Made by a program: the position numbers and the translations under genes. A DNA stretch of 52,804 bases from Modestobacter caceresii (lineage in GTDB: Bacteria > Actinomycetota > Actinomycetes > Mycobacteriales > Geodermatophilaceae): contig NZ_JPMX01000077.1 of NCBI RefSeq assembly GCF_000761485.1, forward strand, positions 11,768 through 64,571, in the 5' to 3' direction. Under the pieces are notes generated by a model that was not told the origin of the DNA, did no database searches, and worked only from the letters and a program-made list of their open reading frames with translations. Shown one piece after another: positions 18,407-27,482 of this stretch (its first letter is position 1; each line of letters opens with the position of its first letter).

Positions 18407-20349
18407 TTGTAGCTCCGCTGTGCGAGGTGGACGTACTCGTACTCGAGGGCCTCGCGGTGCAGCACCGGCGGCTCGCCCTCCGGGGTGTACTCCCACGCGG
18501 CGACGTAGGCGTAGTTCTCGTCGTCGCGCAGCGCCTCACCCTCCGGCGTCTGGCTCTCGGCCCGGAAGTGGCCGCCGCAGCTCTCGTTGCGGTGCAGTGC
18601 GTCGACGCACATCAGCTCGGCGAGCTCGATGAAGTCGGCGACCCGGCCGGCGTGCTCCAGGTTCTGGTTGAAGATGCCCTGCTCGCCGGAGACCTTGACG
18701 TTGGACCAGAACTCCTGGCGGATCTCCGGGATCCGGTCCAGCGCCTTGCGCAGGCCCGGCTCCGAACGCTCCATGCCGCACAGGTCCCACATCAGCTTGC
18801 CCAGCTCGCGGTGGAAGGAGGCCACCGTGCGGGTGCCGTTGATCGACAGCAGCCGCTCGGTCTGGGCGCGGACGGACTGCTCGGCCTCGACCGCCGCCGG
18901 GTGGGTGGCGTCGACCGCGGGGAACGGACCGTCGGCGAGGTAGTTGCTGATCGTGCTGGGGAGCACGAAGTAGCCGTCGGCCAGGCCCTGCATCAGCGCG
19001 CTGGCGCCCAGCCGGTTGGCGCCCTGGTCCGAGAAGTTGGCCTCACCGATGACGAACAGGCCTGGGATGTTGGACGACAGGTCGTAGTCGACCCACAGGC
19101 CGCCCATCGTGTAGTGCACGGCCGGGTAGATGCGCATCCCGGTCTCGTAGGCGTTCTCACCGGTGATCCGGTTGTACATGTCGAAGAGGTTGCCGTACTT
19201 CGCCTCGATGGCGGCCTGGCCGACCCGGGCGATGGCGTCGCTGAAGTCCAGGTAGACGCCCAGGCCGTTCGGCCCGACGCCGCGGCCCTCGTCGCAGACC
19301 GCCTTCGCCTGGCGGGAGGCGATGTCGCGGGGCACCAGGTTGCCGAACGCCGGGTACTTCCGCTCGAGGTAGTAGTCGCGCTCGTCCTCGGGGATGTCCT
19401 TGGGGTTGCGGGTGTCGCCGCGCTCCTTGGGCACCCACACCCGGCCGTCGTTGCGCAGCGACTCGCTCATCAGCGTCAGCTTCGACTGGTAGTCGCCGCT
19501 GACCGGGATGCAGGTCGGGTGGATCTGCGTGTAGCAGGGGTTGGCGAACAGTGCGCCGCGCTTGTGCGCCCGCCAGGCCGCCGTGACGTTGGAGCCCTTG
19601 GCGTTGGTGGAGAGGTAGAAGACATTGCTGTAGCCACCCGAGGCCAGCACCACGGCGTCGGCGAAGTGGCTGGTGATCTCGCCGGTGATCAGGTGCCGGA
19701 CGACGATGCCCCGGGCCTTCCCGTCGACGACGATCAGGTCGAGCATCTCGGTGCGCGGGTGCTGCTCGACGTTGCCCAGCCCGATCTGCCGCTCGAGGGC
19801 CTGGTAGGCGCCGTAGAGCAGCTGCTGGCCGGTCTGGCCGCGGGCGTAGAAGGTGCGCGAGACCTGGGCGCCACCGAAGGAGCGGTTGTCCAGCAGGCCG
19901 CCGTACTCGCGGGCGAACGGCACGCCCTGGGCCACGGCCTGGTCGATGATCGCGGCGCTGACCTCGGCCAGTCGGTACGAGTTGTCCTCGCGGGAGCGGA
20001 AGTCACCGCCCTTGACGGTGTCGTAGAACAGCCGGTGCACGCTGTCGCCGTCGTTGCGGTAGTTCTTGGCGGCGTTGATGCCGCCCTGCGCCGCGACGCT
20101 GTGCGCACGCCGCGGGCTGTCCTGGAACCAGAAGTTCTTGACCCGGTAGCCCATCTCGGCCAGCGTGGCCGCCGCCGAGCCGCCGGCCAGGCCGGTGCCG
20201 ACGACGATGACCGAGAGCCGGCGACGGTTGGCCGGGTTGACCAGCCGGGCGCGGAACTTGCGCTCGTTCCAGCGGTCGGGGAGCGGGACGTCGCGGGGTG
20301 CCGTGGTGTCGGCGATGGGCTCGCCGACGGTGAAGAGCTCGAGAGGCAT
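18403..20349 (-). CDS. sdhA: Succinate dehydrogenase/fumarate reductase flavoprotein subunit
   Basis: A 648-residue FAD enzyme. [22 protein letters not shown] is the dinucleotide fold, [15 protein letters not shown] contains the His that covalently carries FAD, and the substrate-binding [31 protein letters not shown] and C-terminal HFRAE segments are present. It oxidises succinate to fumarate on the cytoplasmic side of the membrane. The length and sequence type match the non-classical B. subtilis/actinobacterial enzyme. It starts 17 bp after the sdhC stop. Confidence 0.97.
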   Translation of the reverse strand: MPLELFTVGEPIADTTAPRDVPLPDRWNERKFRARLVNPANRRRLSVIVVGTGLAGGSAAATLAEMGYRVKNFWFQDSPRRAHSVAAQGGINAAKNYRNDGDSVHRLFYDTVKGGDFRSREDNSYRLAEVSAAIIDQAVAQGVPFAREYGGLLDNRSFGGAQVSRTFYARGQTGQQLLYGAYQALERQIGLGNVEQHPRTEMLDLIVVDGKARGIVVRHLITGEITSHFADAVVLASGGYSNVFYLSTNAKGSNVTAAWRAHKRGALFANPCYTQIHPTCIPVSGDYQSKLTLMSESLRNDGRVWVPKERGDTRNPKDIPEDERDYYLERKYPAFGNLVPRDIASRQAKAVCDEGRGVGPNGLGVYLDFSDAIARVGQAAIEAKYGNLFDMYNRITGENAYETGMRIYPAVHYTMGGLWVDYDLSSNIPGLFVIGEANFSDQGANRLGASALMQGLADGYFVLPSTISNYLADGPFPAVDATHPAAVEAEQSVRAQTERLLSINGTRTVASFHRELGKLMWDLCGMERSEPGLRKALDRIPEIRQEFWSNVKVSGEQGIFNQNLEHAGRVADFIELAELMCVDALHRNESCGGHFRAESQTPEGEALRDDENYAYVAAWEYTPEGEPPVLHREALEYEYVHLAQRSYK

Positions 20350-20366
20350 GACGGTGTCCTTCTCTC

Positions 20367-21077
20367 TCAGTCGATCAAGCCGAAGGCGACGGACAGCGGT
20401 ACGAGCAGGAAGCCCACGGTGATGACCCCTGCGACGAGGTAGGCGAGGCCGTTGACGGCGCGCTCGCGGCGCTTGTTCGTCTGGCCGAGGGTCTGCGTGG
20501 CGGCGAAGATGCCGTGCCGCAGGTGGAGGCCGAGCAGCACCATCGAGACCACGTAGAAGAGCGTGATCGGGATGTTGGAGAAGCTGGCGACCAAGCGGTC
20601 GTAGGGCGTGGAGTCGTGACCCACCGGGTTCACCGCGCCGAGCGTGAGGTCCAGGATGTGCCAGATGATGAACAGCGCCAGGATCAGCCCGCCCCAGCGG
20701 ACGGTGCGCGAGGCGAAGCTCTGCTGCACCCGCTTCTTGGTCACGTAGGGCACCGGGCGCGCGCGCCGGGCCTGGCGCCACAGCGAGATGGCCGCCCAGA
20801 AGTGCAGCACCACCGCGGCGAGCAGCACGAGCCGGATGATCCACAGCGCCGTCTGGGCCGGGAGCGCCGGCTCACCGATGGTTCGGATCCACCCGGAGTA
20901 GCTGTTGAACGACTCGGGACCCGAGAAGGCCTTCAGGTTGCCGACCATGTGGGCGAGCAAGTAGAGGATCATGATGATCCCGCTGACCGCCATGACGGTC
21001 TTCTTCACGACCGAGTTGTCGAACCGGCCGGTCTTGGGGGCCCTGCGCTGGGCCGGCTGCGTCGTCACTGTCGCCAC
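20367..21077 (-). CDS. sdhC: Succinate dehydrogenase cytochrome b subunit
   Basis: A 236-residue membrane anchor with five predicted helices and His residues placed as in the two-heme type-B cytochrome b558 subunits: [35 protein letters not shown] and [11 protein letters not shown]. It binds heme and quinone and anchors SdhAB. The GTG at 21077 starts at the usual family N-terminus before [25 protein letters not shown] seven bases upstream suggests a leaderless transcript, and an upstream in-frame extension is rejected. Confidence 0.93.
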   Translation of the reverse strand: MATVTTQPAQRRAPKTGRFDNSVVKKTVMAVSGIIMILYLLAHMVGNLKAFSGPESFNSYSGWIRTIGEPALPAQTALWIIRLVLLAAVVLHFWAAISLWRQARRARPVPYVTKKRVQQSFASRTVRWGGLILALFIIWHILDLTLGAVNPVGHDSTPYDRLVASFSNIPITLFYVVSMVLLGLHLRHGIFAATQTLGQTNKRRERAVNGLAYLVAGVITVGFLLVPLSVAFGLID

Positions 21078-21084
21078 AGGGCCA

Positions 21085-21133
21085 AAGGTAAGCCCAGTGC
21101 CCACGTGACACCCAGGTGAACGCACCGTGACAC
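21085..21133. promoter_or_regulatory. sdh promoter with repeated CGTGACAC element
   Basis: TACCTT (21085-21090, minus strand) is the likely sdhC -10. Upstream lie two identical copies of CGTGACAC, at 21104-21111 and 21126-21133, 22 bp apart, about two helical turns. They lie between the divergent sdhC and molybdoenzyme genes, so a regulator could bind here. Confidence 0.4.
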
Positions 21134-21282
21134 AGCTCATGTAAGGCGACCCTGACCGGCCCGAGGGTCGAATGGGGGACCGGTCCGGCCGGGGAGCCGT
21201 GTCGCCACCCAGGGGGACGGTGGCCTCGGGGGTGGAGGAAGATCGTCCTCGCCCCAGTCCGGTGCCCCGAGAGGACGACGAC

Positions 21283-21894
<612 letters not shown>

Positions 21895-21895
21895 T

Positions 21896-21952
21896 GAAGG
21901 ACCCCCTCCTCCTCACCACTCGCAAGCTCGCGGCGAGCCTCTGGACGGGGCC
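21896..21952. repeat. Structured, possibly repetitive intergenic element
   Basis: The bases between the molybdoenzyme stop and the GTG at 21953 contain GCTCG/CGAGC with a three-base loop, nested within complementary GGACCCC- and GGGGCC-type ends. This looks like a small REP-type palindromic unit rather than coding sequence, and is one reason for choosing the later start of the next gene. Whether it recurs elsewhere in the genome cannot be seen here. Confidence 0.35.
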
Positions 21953-22666
21953 GTGAGCGCGCCGGCGGGCGGCTGGACCACGGCGACGGTCGCCGGGCTG
22001 CGTCGGCCGATCGCCCGGGCGGTGGAGCTGCGGCTGGACGTGCACGACCGGATCGACCACCTGCCCGGCCAGCACTACGTCGTCCGGCTGACCGCCGAGG
22101 ACGGGTACACCGCGCAGCGTTCGTACTCGGTGGCCTCGGCGCCGGACGACCCGCTGGTGGAGCTGTTCGTCGAGCGGCTGGACGACGGTGAGGTCTCCAC
22201 CTACCTCGCCGACGTCGTGGAGCCCGGCGACGAGCTGGAGGTCCGCGGCCCGATCGGGGGCTGGTTCGTCTGGGACGGCGTCACGCCGGCACTCCTGGTG
22301 GGTGGTGGCAGCGGCGTCGTCCCGCTGGTCGCGATGGTCCGGCACGCCCGGGCGCTGGGGCGACTGGACCTGCTCCGGGTCGCCGTCTCGGCCCGCACGC
22401 TCGCCGAGCTGCCCTATGCCGACGAGCTGGTCGAGGCGGGGGCGTTGATCGCGCTCACCCGGGAGGCGCACGGCATCCGCCCGGGGGCCCGGCTGACCGA
22501 CATGGACCTGCTCCCGCTGTGGGAGCCCGGACAGACGGCCTACGTGTGCGGGTCCGCGGGCTTCGCCGAGTCGGCGAGCCAGCTGCTGGTCGGGCTGGGC
22601 CTACCGGCGGCGTCGGTGCGGGTGGAGCGGTTTGGGCCGTCGGCGCTGGAGCTCCCGAAGCGCTGA
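21953..22666 (+). CDS. FAD/NAD(P)-binding ferredoxin-reductase-family protein
   Basis: About 237 residues. The FAD domain has QHYVVRLTAEDGYTAQRSYSVAS, with the RxYS flavin motif, and the NAD domain has LLVGGGSGVVPLVAMVRHA and a C-terminal YVCGSAGFAESASQLL. There is no fused [2Fe-2S] domain. It probably feeds electrons from NAD(P)H to the upstream molybdoenzyme. A longer reading from the GTG at 21887 overlaps that gene's stop but adds only a low-complexity His/Pro segment encoded by a palindromic element, so I prefer 21953. Confidence 0.85.
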   Translation: MSAPAGGWTTATVAGLRRPIARAVELRLDVHDRIDHLPGQHYVVRLTAEDGYTAQRSYSVASAPDDPLVELFVERLDDGEVSTYLADVVEPGDELEVRGPIGGWFVWDGVTPALLVGGGSGVVPLVAMVRHARALGRLDLLRVAVSARTLAELPYADELVEAGALIALTREAHGIRPGARLTDMDLLPLWEPGQTAYVCGSAGFAESASQLLVGLGLPAASVRVERFGPSALELPKR

Positions 22667-22671
22667 CCCCG

Positions 22672-22690
22672 GCCGGCCAGCACGGCCGGC
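22672..22690 (+). terminator. Hairpin after the flavin reductase gene
   Basis: GCCGGCC and GGCCGGC form a 7-bp stem with a five-base loop six bases after the stop codon. It lacks a T tract. Confidence 0.5.
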
Positions 22691-22794
22691 GCGATCCCGG
22701 CCGACGGCTCGCCTCCGGCCCCCGGGCGGCTGCGCCGCGGCAGGGGCGTCGGAGGGCCGCATGGAGGTGGCTATCGTCGACCCGGACGCCGTGT

Positions 22795-22813
22795 TTAGGT
22801 GTGCCTTGCCTCA
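22795..22813 (+). promoter_or_regulatory. IdeR/DtxR-type iron box before the iron transporter
   Basis: TTAGGTGTGCCTTGCCTCA agrees with the 19-bp DtxR/IdeR consensus (TTAGGTTAGSCTAACCTAA) at 14 positions, including the whole TTAGGT half. It is centred about 80 bp upstream of the substrate-binding protein start. Iron-loaded IdeR would repress from here. Confidence 0.65.
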
Positions 22814-22882
22814 TACTGAGGGCGCCGTCATGGCTGTTGGCTCGCACCTACCTGTCTCATTACGACCTCGGAGGACTGACCC

Positions 22883-23902
22883 GTGAACCGGCCTGGGCGC
22901 TCCACCGCCACAGCGATCGTCGTCCTCACCGTCTCCGGCGTCCTGGCCGGCTGCGGCGGCGGCGCATCCGACGCCGAGACGCTCACCGTCTACAGCGCGC
23001 AGCACGAGAGCCTGGTCCGCACCATGCTCGAGGGGTTCACCGAGGAGACCGGCATCGAGCTGGAGTTCCGCGACGCCAACGACGCGGAACTGGCCAACCA
23101 GATCGTGCAGGAGGGGGAGGCCTCGCCGGCCGACGTCTTCCTCACCGAGAACAGCCCGTCGATCGACGTCCTGGACGACGAGGGACTGCTCGCCCCCCTG
23201 GAGCAGGCGACGCTGGACCAGGTCGGGGAGCGGTACCGACCGGAGTCGGGGAACTGGACCGGGTTCGCGGCCCGTTCCACCGTGCTCGTCTACAACCCCG
23301 CCGTCCTGCCGGAGGCGGAGCTCCCCGCGTCGATCCTCGACCTGGCTGACCCGGAGTGGGCCGGGCGCATCGGCATCGCCGCCGGCGGGGCGGACTTCCA
23401 GGCGATCGTGGCCGCCGTGCTCGCACTGCAGGGCGATGAGGGCACCCGCACCTGGCTGGCCGGGCTGGAGCGCAACGCCGACATCTACCAGAGCAACAGC
23501 GCGGTGATGAAGGCCGCCGACGAGGGCGAGATCGACGCCGGCGTCATGTACCACTACTACTGGTACCGCGACCAGGCCGAGGGTGGCCTGGTGGGCGACG
23601 ACGCCGAGCTGCACTTCTTCCGCAACCAGGACCCGGGCGCCTTCCTCAGCGTCTCCGGTGCCGGTGTGCTGGCCTCTTCCGACCAGCCCGAGCAGGCCCA
23701 GCAGTTGGTCGCCTACCTCACCGGCCCGGAGGCCCAGCAGCGGCTGGCGGAGAGCTCGGCGCTGGAGTACGCGGTCGGCACCGGCGTCGCCTCCGCCGAG
23801 GCGCTGCCCCCCCTGGAGGAGCTGGAGGCGCCCGACGTCGACCCCGGGTCGCTGGACCAGCGGCGGGTCACCGAGCTGATGCAGGAAGTCGGGCTGCTCT
23901 GA
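22883..23902 (+). CDS. Ferric-iron ABC transporter substrate-binding lipoprotein
   Basis: A 339-residue protein with lipobox LAGC (Cys24) and a class-F/type-II binding-protein fold. LTVYSAQHESLVRTMLEGFTEETGIELE is the FbpA/FutA-type start. The tyrosine run MYHYYWYRDQAEGG is the region that coordinates Fe(III) in this family. A possible synergistic-anion pocket is not readable. The GTG start follows GGAGG at eight bases. It is the first gene of a three-gene transporter and lies behind an iron box. Confidence 0.92.
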   Translation: MNRPGRSTATAIVVLTVSGVLAGCGGGASDAETLTVYSAQHESLVRTMLEGFTEETGIELEFRDANDAELANQIVQEGEASPADVFLTENSPSIDVLDDEGLLAPLEQATLDQVGERYRPESGNWTGFAARSTVLVYNPAVLPEAELPASILDLADPEWAGRIGIAAGGADFQAIVAAVLALQGDEGTRTWLAGLERNADIYQSNSAVMKAADEGEIDAGVMYHYYWYRDQAEGGLVGDDAELHFFRNQDPGAFLSVSGAGVLASSDQPEQAQQLVAYLTGPEAQQRLAESSALEYAVGTGVASAEALPPLEELEAPDVDPGSLDQRRVTELMQEVGLL

Positions 23903-25542
23903 CCACCACGGCGACCCCGCCCGCCCCGTCGGCGCGCCCGGGCTCGGGCCGGCCTGCCCGGAGGTCGGACGGCACTGCCCGGAGGTCGGACGGCACTGCC
24001 CGGAGGTCGGACGGCACTGCCCGGGTGAGCCGATCCCCGGCGGTGCTGGTGCTCGCGACGCTGGTCGCCGCACTGGCGTTGCTGCCCCTGGGGTACATCG
24101 TCGGGTACACCCTGGACATCGGCTGGAGCGGCGCGCGCGAGCTGGTGTTCCGCGCCCGGGTGGCCGACCTGCTGTGGAACACCGTCCGGCTGGCCGTGGG
24201 CACCGTCGTGTGCTCCGTCGTCCTCGGCGTCGGTGCGGCCTGGCTGGTGGAGCGGTCGTCGGTCCCGGCCCGGCGGCTGTGGCACGTGCTGCTCGTCGCC
24301 CCGCTCGCGGTGCCGGCCTTCGTGAACAGCTACGTGTGGATCTCGTTGCTGCCCTGGCTGGACACCTACGCCGGGGCGCTGCTGGTGGTCACGCTGTCCT
24401 ACTTCCCGTTCGTGTACCTCCCGGTGGCGGCGGCCTTCCGCGGGCTGGACCCGGCACTGGAGGAGACCGCCCGGGGGCTCGGGCTGGGGCACGGCGCGGT
24501 GTTCCGGCGGGTGCAGCTCCCCCAGCTGCGGGTCGCGGTGCTGGGCGGCAGCCTGCTGGTGGCGCTGCACGTGCTGGCGGAGTTCGGTGCACTGCAGATG
24601 CTGCGCTTCCCGACCTTCACCACCGCGATCTACGACCAGTACCGGTCGACCTTCAACGGCCCGGGCGCGACGATGCTGGCCGGTGTGCTGGTGCTGCTCT
24701 CCCTGCTGCTGCTGGTGGGCGAGCTGGGGATGCGCGGCCGGGCCGGCTTCGCCCGGACCGGTGCCGGAGCCGCCCGGCGGTCCCGCCCGGTGGCGTTGCG
24801 CGGCCTGACCGTCCCCGCCCTCCTGGCGCTGACGGCGCTGGTCGGGCTGGCGCTCGTCGTCCCGCTGGCCGGCGTCACCTGGTGGCTGGTGCGCGACACC
24901 GGCGGCGCTCTGGACCTCGCGAACCTGGCCAGCACCACCGGGACGACGCTCGCTCTGGCCGCCGTCGCCGCGCTGGGGACCACGGCCCTGGCGCTGCCCA
25001 CGGGCTGGCTCGCCGTGCGGGCCCGCACCCGGGTGTCCACCATGTTGGAGCGGAGCACCTACCTCGGCAGCTCGGTGCCGGGCATCGTGGTCGCGCTGGC
25101 GCTGGTGACGATCAGCATCCGTGCCACGCCGTGGCTCTACCAGACCACTCCGGTGCTGCTGGCCGCCTACGCGATCCTCTTCCTACCGCGGGCCATCGTG
25201 AACGTCCGCTCCGCGGCGGAGCAGACCCCCCGGTTGTACGACGACGTGGCCGCCTCGCTGGGCTCCTCGGGGCTCGACCGGCTGCGCCGGGTGACGGTGC
25301 CGCTGCTGGCTCCCGGCCTGGGGGCGGGCGCGGCGCTGGTGTTCCTGGCGGTGGTGACCGAGCTGACGGCGACCCTGCTGCTGGCGCCGACCGGGACGGC
25401 CACGCTGGCCACGGCGTTCTGGTCGGCGAGCAGTGCGCTGGAGTACAGCGCGGCGGCGCCCTACGCACTGGTGATGGTCCTGCTCTCGGCGCCGGTCACG
25501 GTGCTGCTGTCCCGCGACGCCCGACGAGGTCTGACCCCATGA
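23899..25542 (+). CDS. Ferric-iron ABC transporter permease (fused two-domain), probable CTG start
   Basis: An FbpB-type permease with two inner-membrane transport domains in one chain, each with an EAA-like loop (ALEETARGLGLGHGAVFRRVQLP and LYDDVAASLGSSGLDRLRRVTVP). No ATG or GTG occurs between the preceding stop and the GTG at 24025, which lacks a ribosome site. The upstream sequence in frame reads like a normal N-terminus (TTTATPPAPSARPG) if translation begins at the CTG at 23899, which overlaps the previous stop as CTGA and has AGGAAG ten bases upstream. That gives 547 residues, including three ARRSDGT heptads on the cytoplasmic side. The conservative start is 24025 (505 residues). Confidence 0.85.
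   Translation: MTTTATPPAPSARPGSGRPARRSDGTARRSDGTARRSDGTARVSRSPAVLVLATLVAALALLPLGYIVGYTLDIGWSGARELVFRARVADLLWNTVRLAVGTVVCSVVLGVGAAWLVERSSVPARRLWHVLLVAPLAVPAFVNSYVWISLLPWLDTYAGALLVVTLSYFPFVYLPVAAAFRGLDPALEETARGLGLGHGAVFRRVQLPQLRVAVLGGSLLVALHVLAEFGALQMLRFPTFTTAIYDQYRSTFNGPGATMLAGVLVLLSLLLLVGELGMRGRAGFARTGAGAARRSRPVALRGLTVPALLALTALVGLALVVPLAGVTWWLVRDTGGALDLANLASTTGTTLALAAVAALGTTALALPTGWLAVRARTRVSTMLERSTYLGSSVPGIVVALALVTISIRATPWLYQTTPVLLAAYAILFLPRAIVNVRSAAEQTPRLYDDVAASLGSSGLDRLRRVTVPLLAPGLGAGAALVFLAVVTELTATLLLAPTGTATLATAFWSASSALEYSAAAPYALVMVLLSAPVTVLLSRDARRGLTP
23955..24017 (+). repeat. 21-bp tandem repeat, three exact copies
   Basis: Three identical 21-bp units at 23955-23975, 23976-23996 and 23997-24017. 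The length is a multiple of three, and in the permease frame each encodes one ARRSDGT heptad, consistent with the repeat being translated. Confidence 0.95.
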
Positions 25543-26606
25543 GCTCCCTGACCGTGCAGCACCTGACCAAGTCCTTCGGGTCGACGCCGGTGCTCGCCGG
25601 CATCGACCTGACGGTGCCCAGCCGCAGCCTCACCGCTCTGCTGGGTCCGTCCGGGTGCGGCAAGACCACCCTGCTGCGGCTGATCGCCGGCTTCGAGGAG
25701 CCCGACGCGGGAACGGTCAGCCTGGGGGGTGCGGTGGTGTCCGGCGGCGGGCGCACGGTGCCCGCCCGCCGGCGTGGCATCGGCTTCGTCCCGCAGGAGG
25801 GCGGGCTGTTCCCGCACCTCACCGTGGCCGGCAACGTCTCCTTCGGGCTGCCCCGGCAGGAGCGCCGCGACCGGGAACGGGTGCGGGAGCTGTTGGCGCT
25901 GGTCGGCCTGGACGCCGCACTGGCCGACCGGCACCCGCACCAGCTCTCCGGTGGGCAGCAGCAGCGGGTGGCCCTCGCCCGGGCGCTGGCCCCCCGCCCG
26001 TCCCTCGTGCTCCTGGACGAGCCCTTTTCCTCCCTGGACGCCGCACTGCGGGAGGAGACCCGCCGGGAGGTTGTCGAGGCGCTGCGGGCCACCGGAGCCA
26101 CCGCCGTCCTGGTCACCCACGACCAGGCCGAGGCGTTGTCGATGGCCGACCAGGTGGCCGTTCTGCGCGGTGGTCGGCTGGTCCAGCTCGCCGACCCGCA
26201 GACCCTCTACCGCCGGCCCCGCGACCTGGACACCGCCGCCTTCGTGGGGGACGCCGTCGTGCTGGACGCCGACGTGCGCGGCGGGCAGGCGCACTGCGCA
26301 CTGGGCACGGTCCCGGTGGCCGAGGGGTGCCCCGACGGACCGGCCCGGGTCCTGCTGCGTCCCGAGCAGCTCCGGCTCGGGCCCCCCTCCGCCGGTGCCG
26401 TGCTCGCGGTGGTGCACAGCGTGGACTTCTACGGCCACGACGCGCGCGTGGTGCTCGACCTGGCCGCGGGGCTGCGGGTGGCGGCACGGCTGGACGGCGC
26501 CGACCTGCCCGCCGGCGGGCAGCAGGTGGCGGTGTCTGTCGCGGGTCCGGCGCTGGCCTTCCCGGGGGCCGACGCAGCCCTCGGCGAGGCCGTCCGCTCG
26601 CCCTGA
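25539..26606 (+). CDS. Ferric-iron ABC transporter ATP-binding protein
   Basis: A 355-residue ATPase. Walker A is GPSGCGKTT (36-44), the Q-loop follows in FVPQEGGLF, the signature is LSGGQQQRVALARAL, Walker B is LVLLDEPFSSLD and the switch is VTHDQAEAL. A C-terminal TOBE-like regulatory domain begins near residue 240, as in FbpC. Its ATG overlaps the permease stop as ATGA, so all three transporter genes are coupled. The frame is open far upstream, but those residues are a shadow of the permease gene. Confidence 0.95.
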   Translation: MSSLTVQHLTKSFGSTPVLAGIDLTVPSRSLTALLGPSGCGKTTLLRLIAGFEEPDAGTVSLGGAVVSGGGRTVPARRRGIGFVPQEGGLFPHLTVAGNVSFGLPRQERRDRERVRELLALVGLDAALADRHPHQLSGGQQQRVALARALAPRPSLVLLDEPFSSLDAALREETRREVVEALRATGATAVLVTHDQAEALSMADQVAVLRGGRLVQLADPQTLYRRPRDLDTAAFVGDAVVLDADVRGGQAHCALGTVPVAEGCPDGPARVLLRPEQLRLGPPSAGAVLAVVHSVDFYGHDARVVLDLAAGLRVAARLDGADLPAGGQQVAVSVAGPALAFPGADAALGEAVRSP

Positions 26607-26640
26607 CGGGGGCCCGTGGAGGGCGGCGGAAGGCAACTAC

Positions 26641-26659
26641 TTAGGAGTGCCTAAGCTCA
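26641..26659 (+). promoter_or_regulatory. Second IdeR/DtxR-type box overlapping a leaderless promoter
   Basis: TTAGGAGTGCCTAAGCTCA matches the iron-box consensus at 14 of 19 positions and is itself a partial dyad (TTAGG and CCTAA). The -10 element TAAGCT (26652-26657) lies inside it and ends six bases before the GTG of the aldolase gene. Bound IdeR would cover the -10, so the three downstream genes should be iron-repressed. Confidence 0.65.
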
Positions 26660-26663
26660 CCTC

Positions 26664-27482
26664 GTGGATCTCTTCGTCTTCACCGTGGACCCCGGCTGCG
26701 CCCGCGACGTCGTCGCCGGCGGGGCGGCCGGCATCGTCGTGGACTGGGAACGCCGGGGGAAGGCTCGTCGGCAACTGGGTGAGGGCACGCAGATCAACGC
26801 GGACACCCCCGCCGACCTCCGCCGGGTGCGGGCCGCGACCGACGGCCGGGTGCTGTGCCGGCTCAACGGCTTCGGCTCCTGGACCGCCGGGGAGGTCGAG
26901 GAGGCGCTCGCCTGCGGTGCCGATGAGATCCTGCTGCCCATGGTGCGCGAGCCCGGGGAGGTGGACCGCACCCTGGAGCTGGTGGCCGGCCGCTGCGGCG
27001 TCGGCATCCTGATCGAGACTCAGGACGCCGTCGAGCAGGCGGCCGCGCTGGCCGCCCGGCCGCTGAGCCGGATCTACGTCGGCCTCAACGACCTGCGCAT
27101 CGACCGCCGCTCGCGCGAGCTGTTCCGGCCCCTGGTCGACGGCACCGTGGACGCGGTCCGTGCGGTGGCCACCGTGCCCTTCGGCGTGGCCGGTCTCACC
27201 CTGCCCGGCGGCGGGTGGCCGGTGCCGACCCGGCTGCTCGCGGCCGAGCTGGTGCGGGTGGGTGCCGACTTCACCTTCCTCCGCCGCTCGTTCCACGCCG
27301 ACATGGTGGGCCGGGACCCGTTCGTCGAGGTGCCCCGGATGCTCGCGGGCCTGGCCGAGCTGCGGGCGGCCACGGCCGAGCAGGCCGCCGTCGACCGTCG
27401 CGCCCTGGTCGCGGCGATCGACGAGGCAGGGCGGCGGTCCGGTGAGCCGCTGGTCCCCGCCCCGATGTCCCAGCCCGCGTGA
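26664..27482 (+). CDS. HpcH/HpaI (CitE-like) aldolase-family protein
   Basis: A 272-residue TIM-barrel protein of the HpcH/HpaI aldolase and citrate-lyase-beta superfamily. Metal and substrate positions are recognisable: LCRLNGFGSW, GADEILLPMVREPGEV, GILIETQDAV with the Glu ligand (118), and RIYVGLNDLRIDRR with the Asp ligand (143). These enzymes cleave or form C-C bonds next to a pyruvate or acyl-CoA group. The substrate is unknown, and the context (iron box, epimerase, glycosyltransferase) is unlike aromatic catabolism. The transcript is probably leaderless from the GTG. Confidence 0.82.
   Translation: MDLFVFTVDPGCARDVVAGGAAGIVVDWERRGKARRQLGEGTQINADTPADLRRVRAATDGRVLCRLNGFGSWTAGEVEEALACGADEILLPMVREPGEVDRTLELVAGRCGVGILIETQDAVEQAAALAARPLSRIYVGLNDLRIDRRSRELFRPLVDGTVDAVRAVATVPFGVAGLTLPGGGWPVPTRLLAAELVRVGADFTFLRRSFHADMVGRDPFVEVPRMLAGLAELRAATAEQAAVDRRALVAAIDEAGRRSGEPLVPAPMSQPA

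Noticed and set aside
18388-20442. 684-codon plus-strand frame antisense to sdhA
   Set aside because: Pure shadow of a highly conserved gene; no domain is recognisable.
24174-25538. Upstream extension of the ABC ATPase frame
   Set aside because: Overlaps the permease in another frame, and the ATPase family begins at the ATG at 25539, which overlaps the permease stop.
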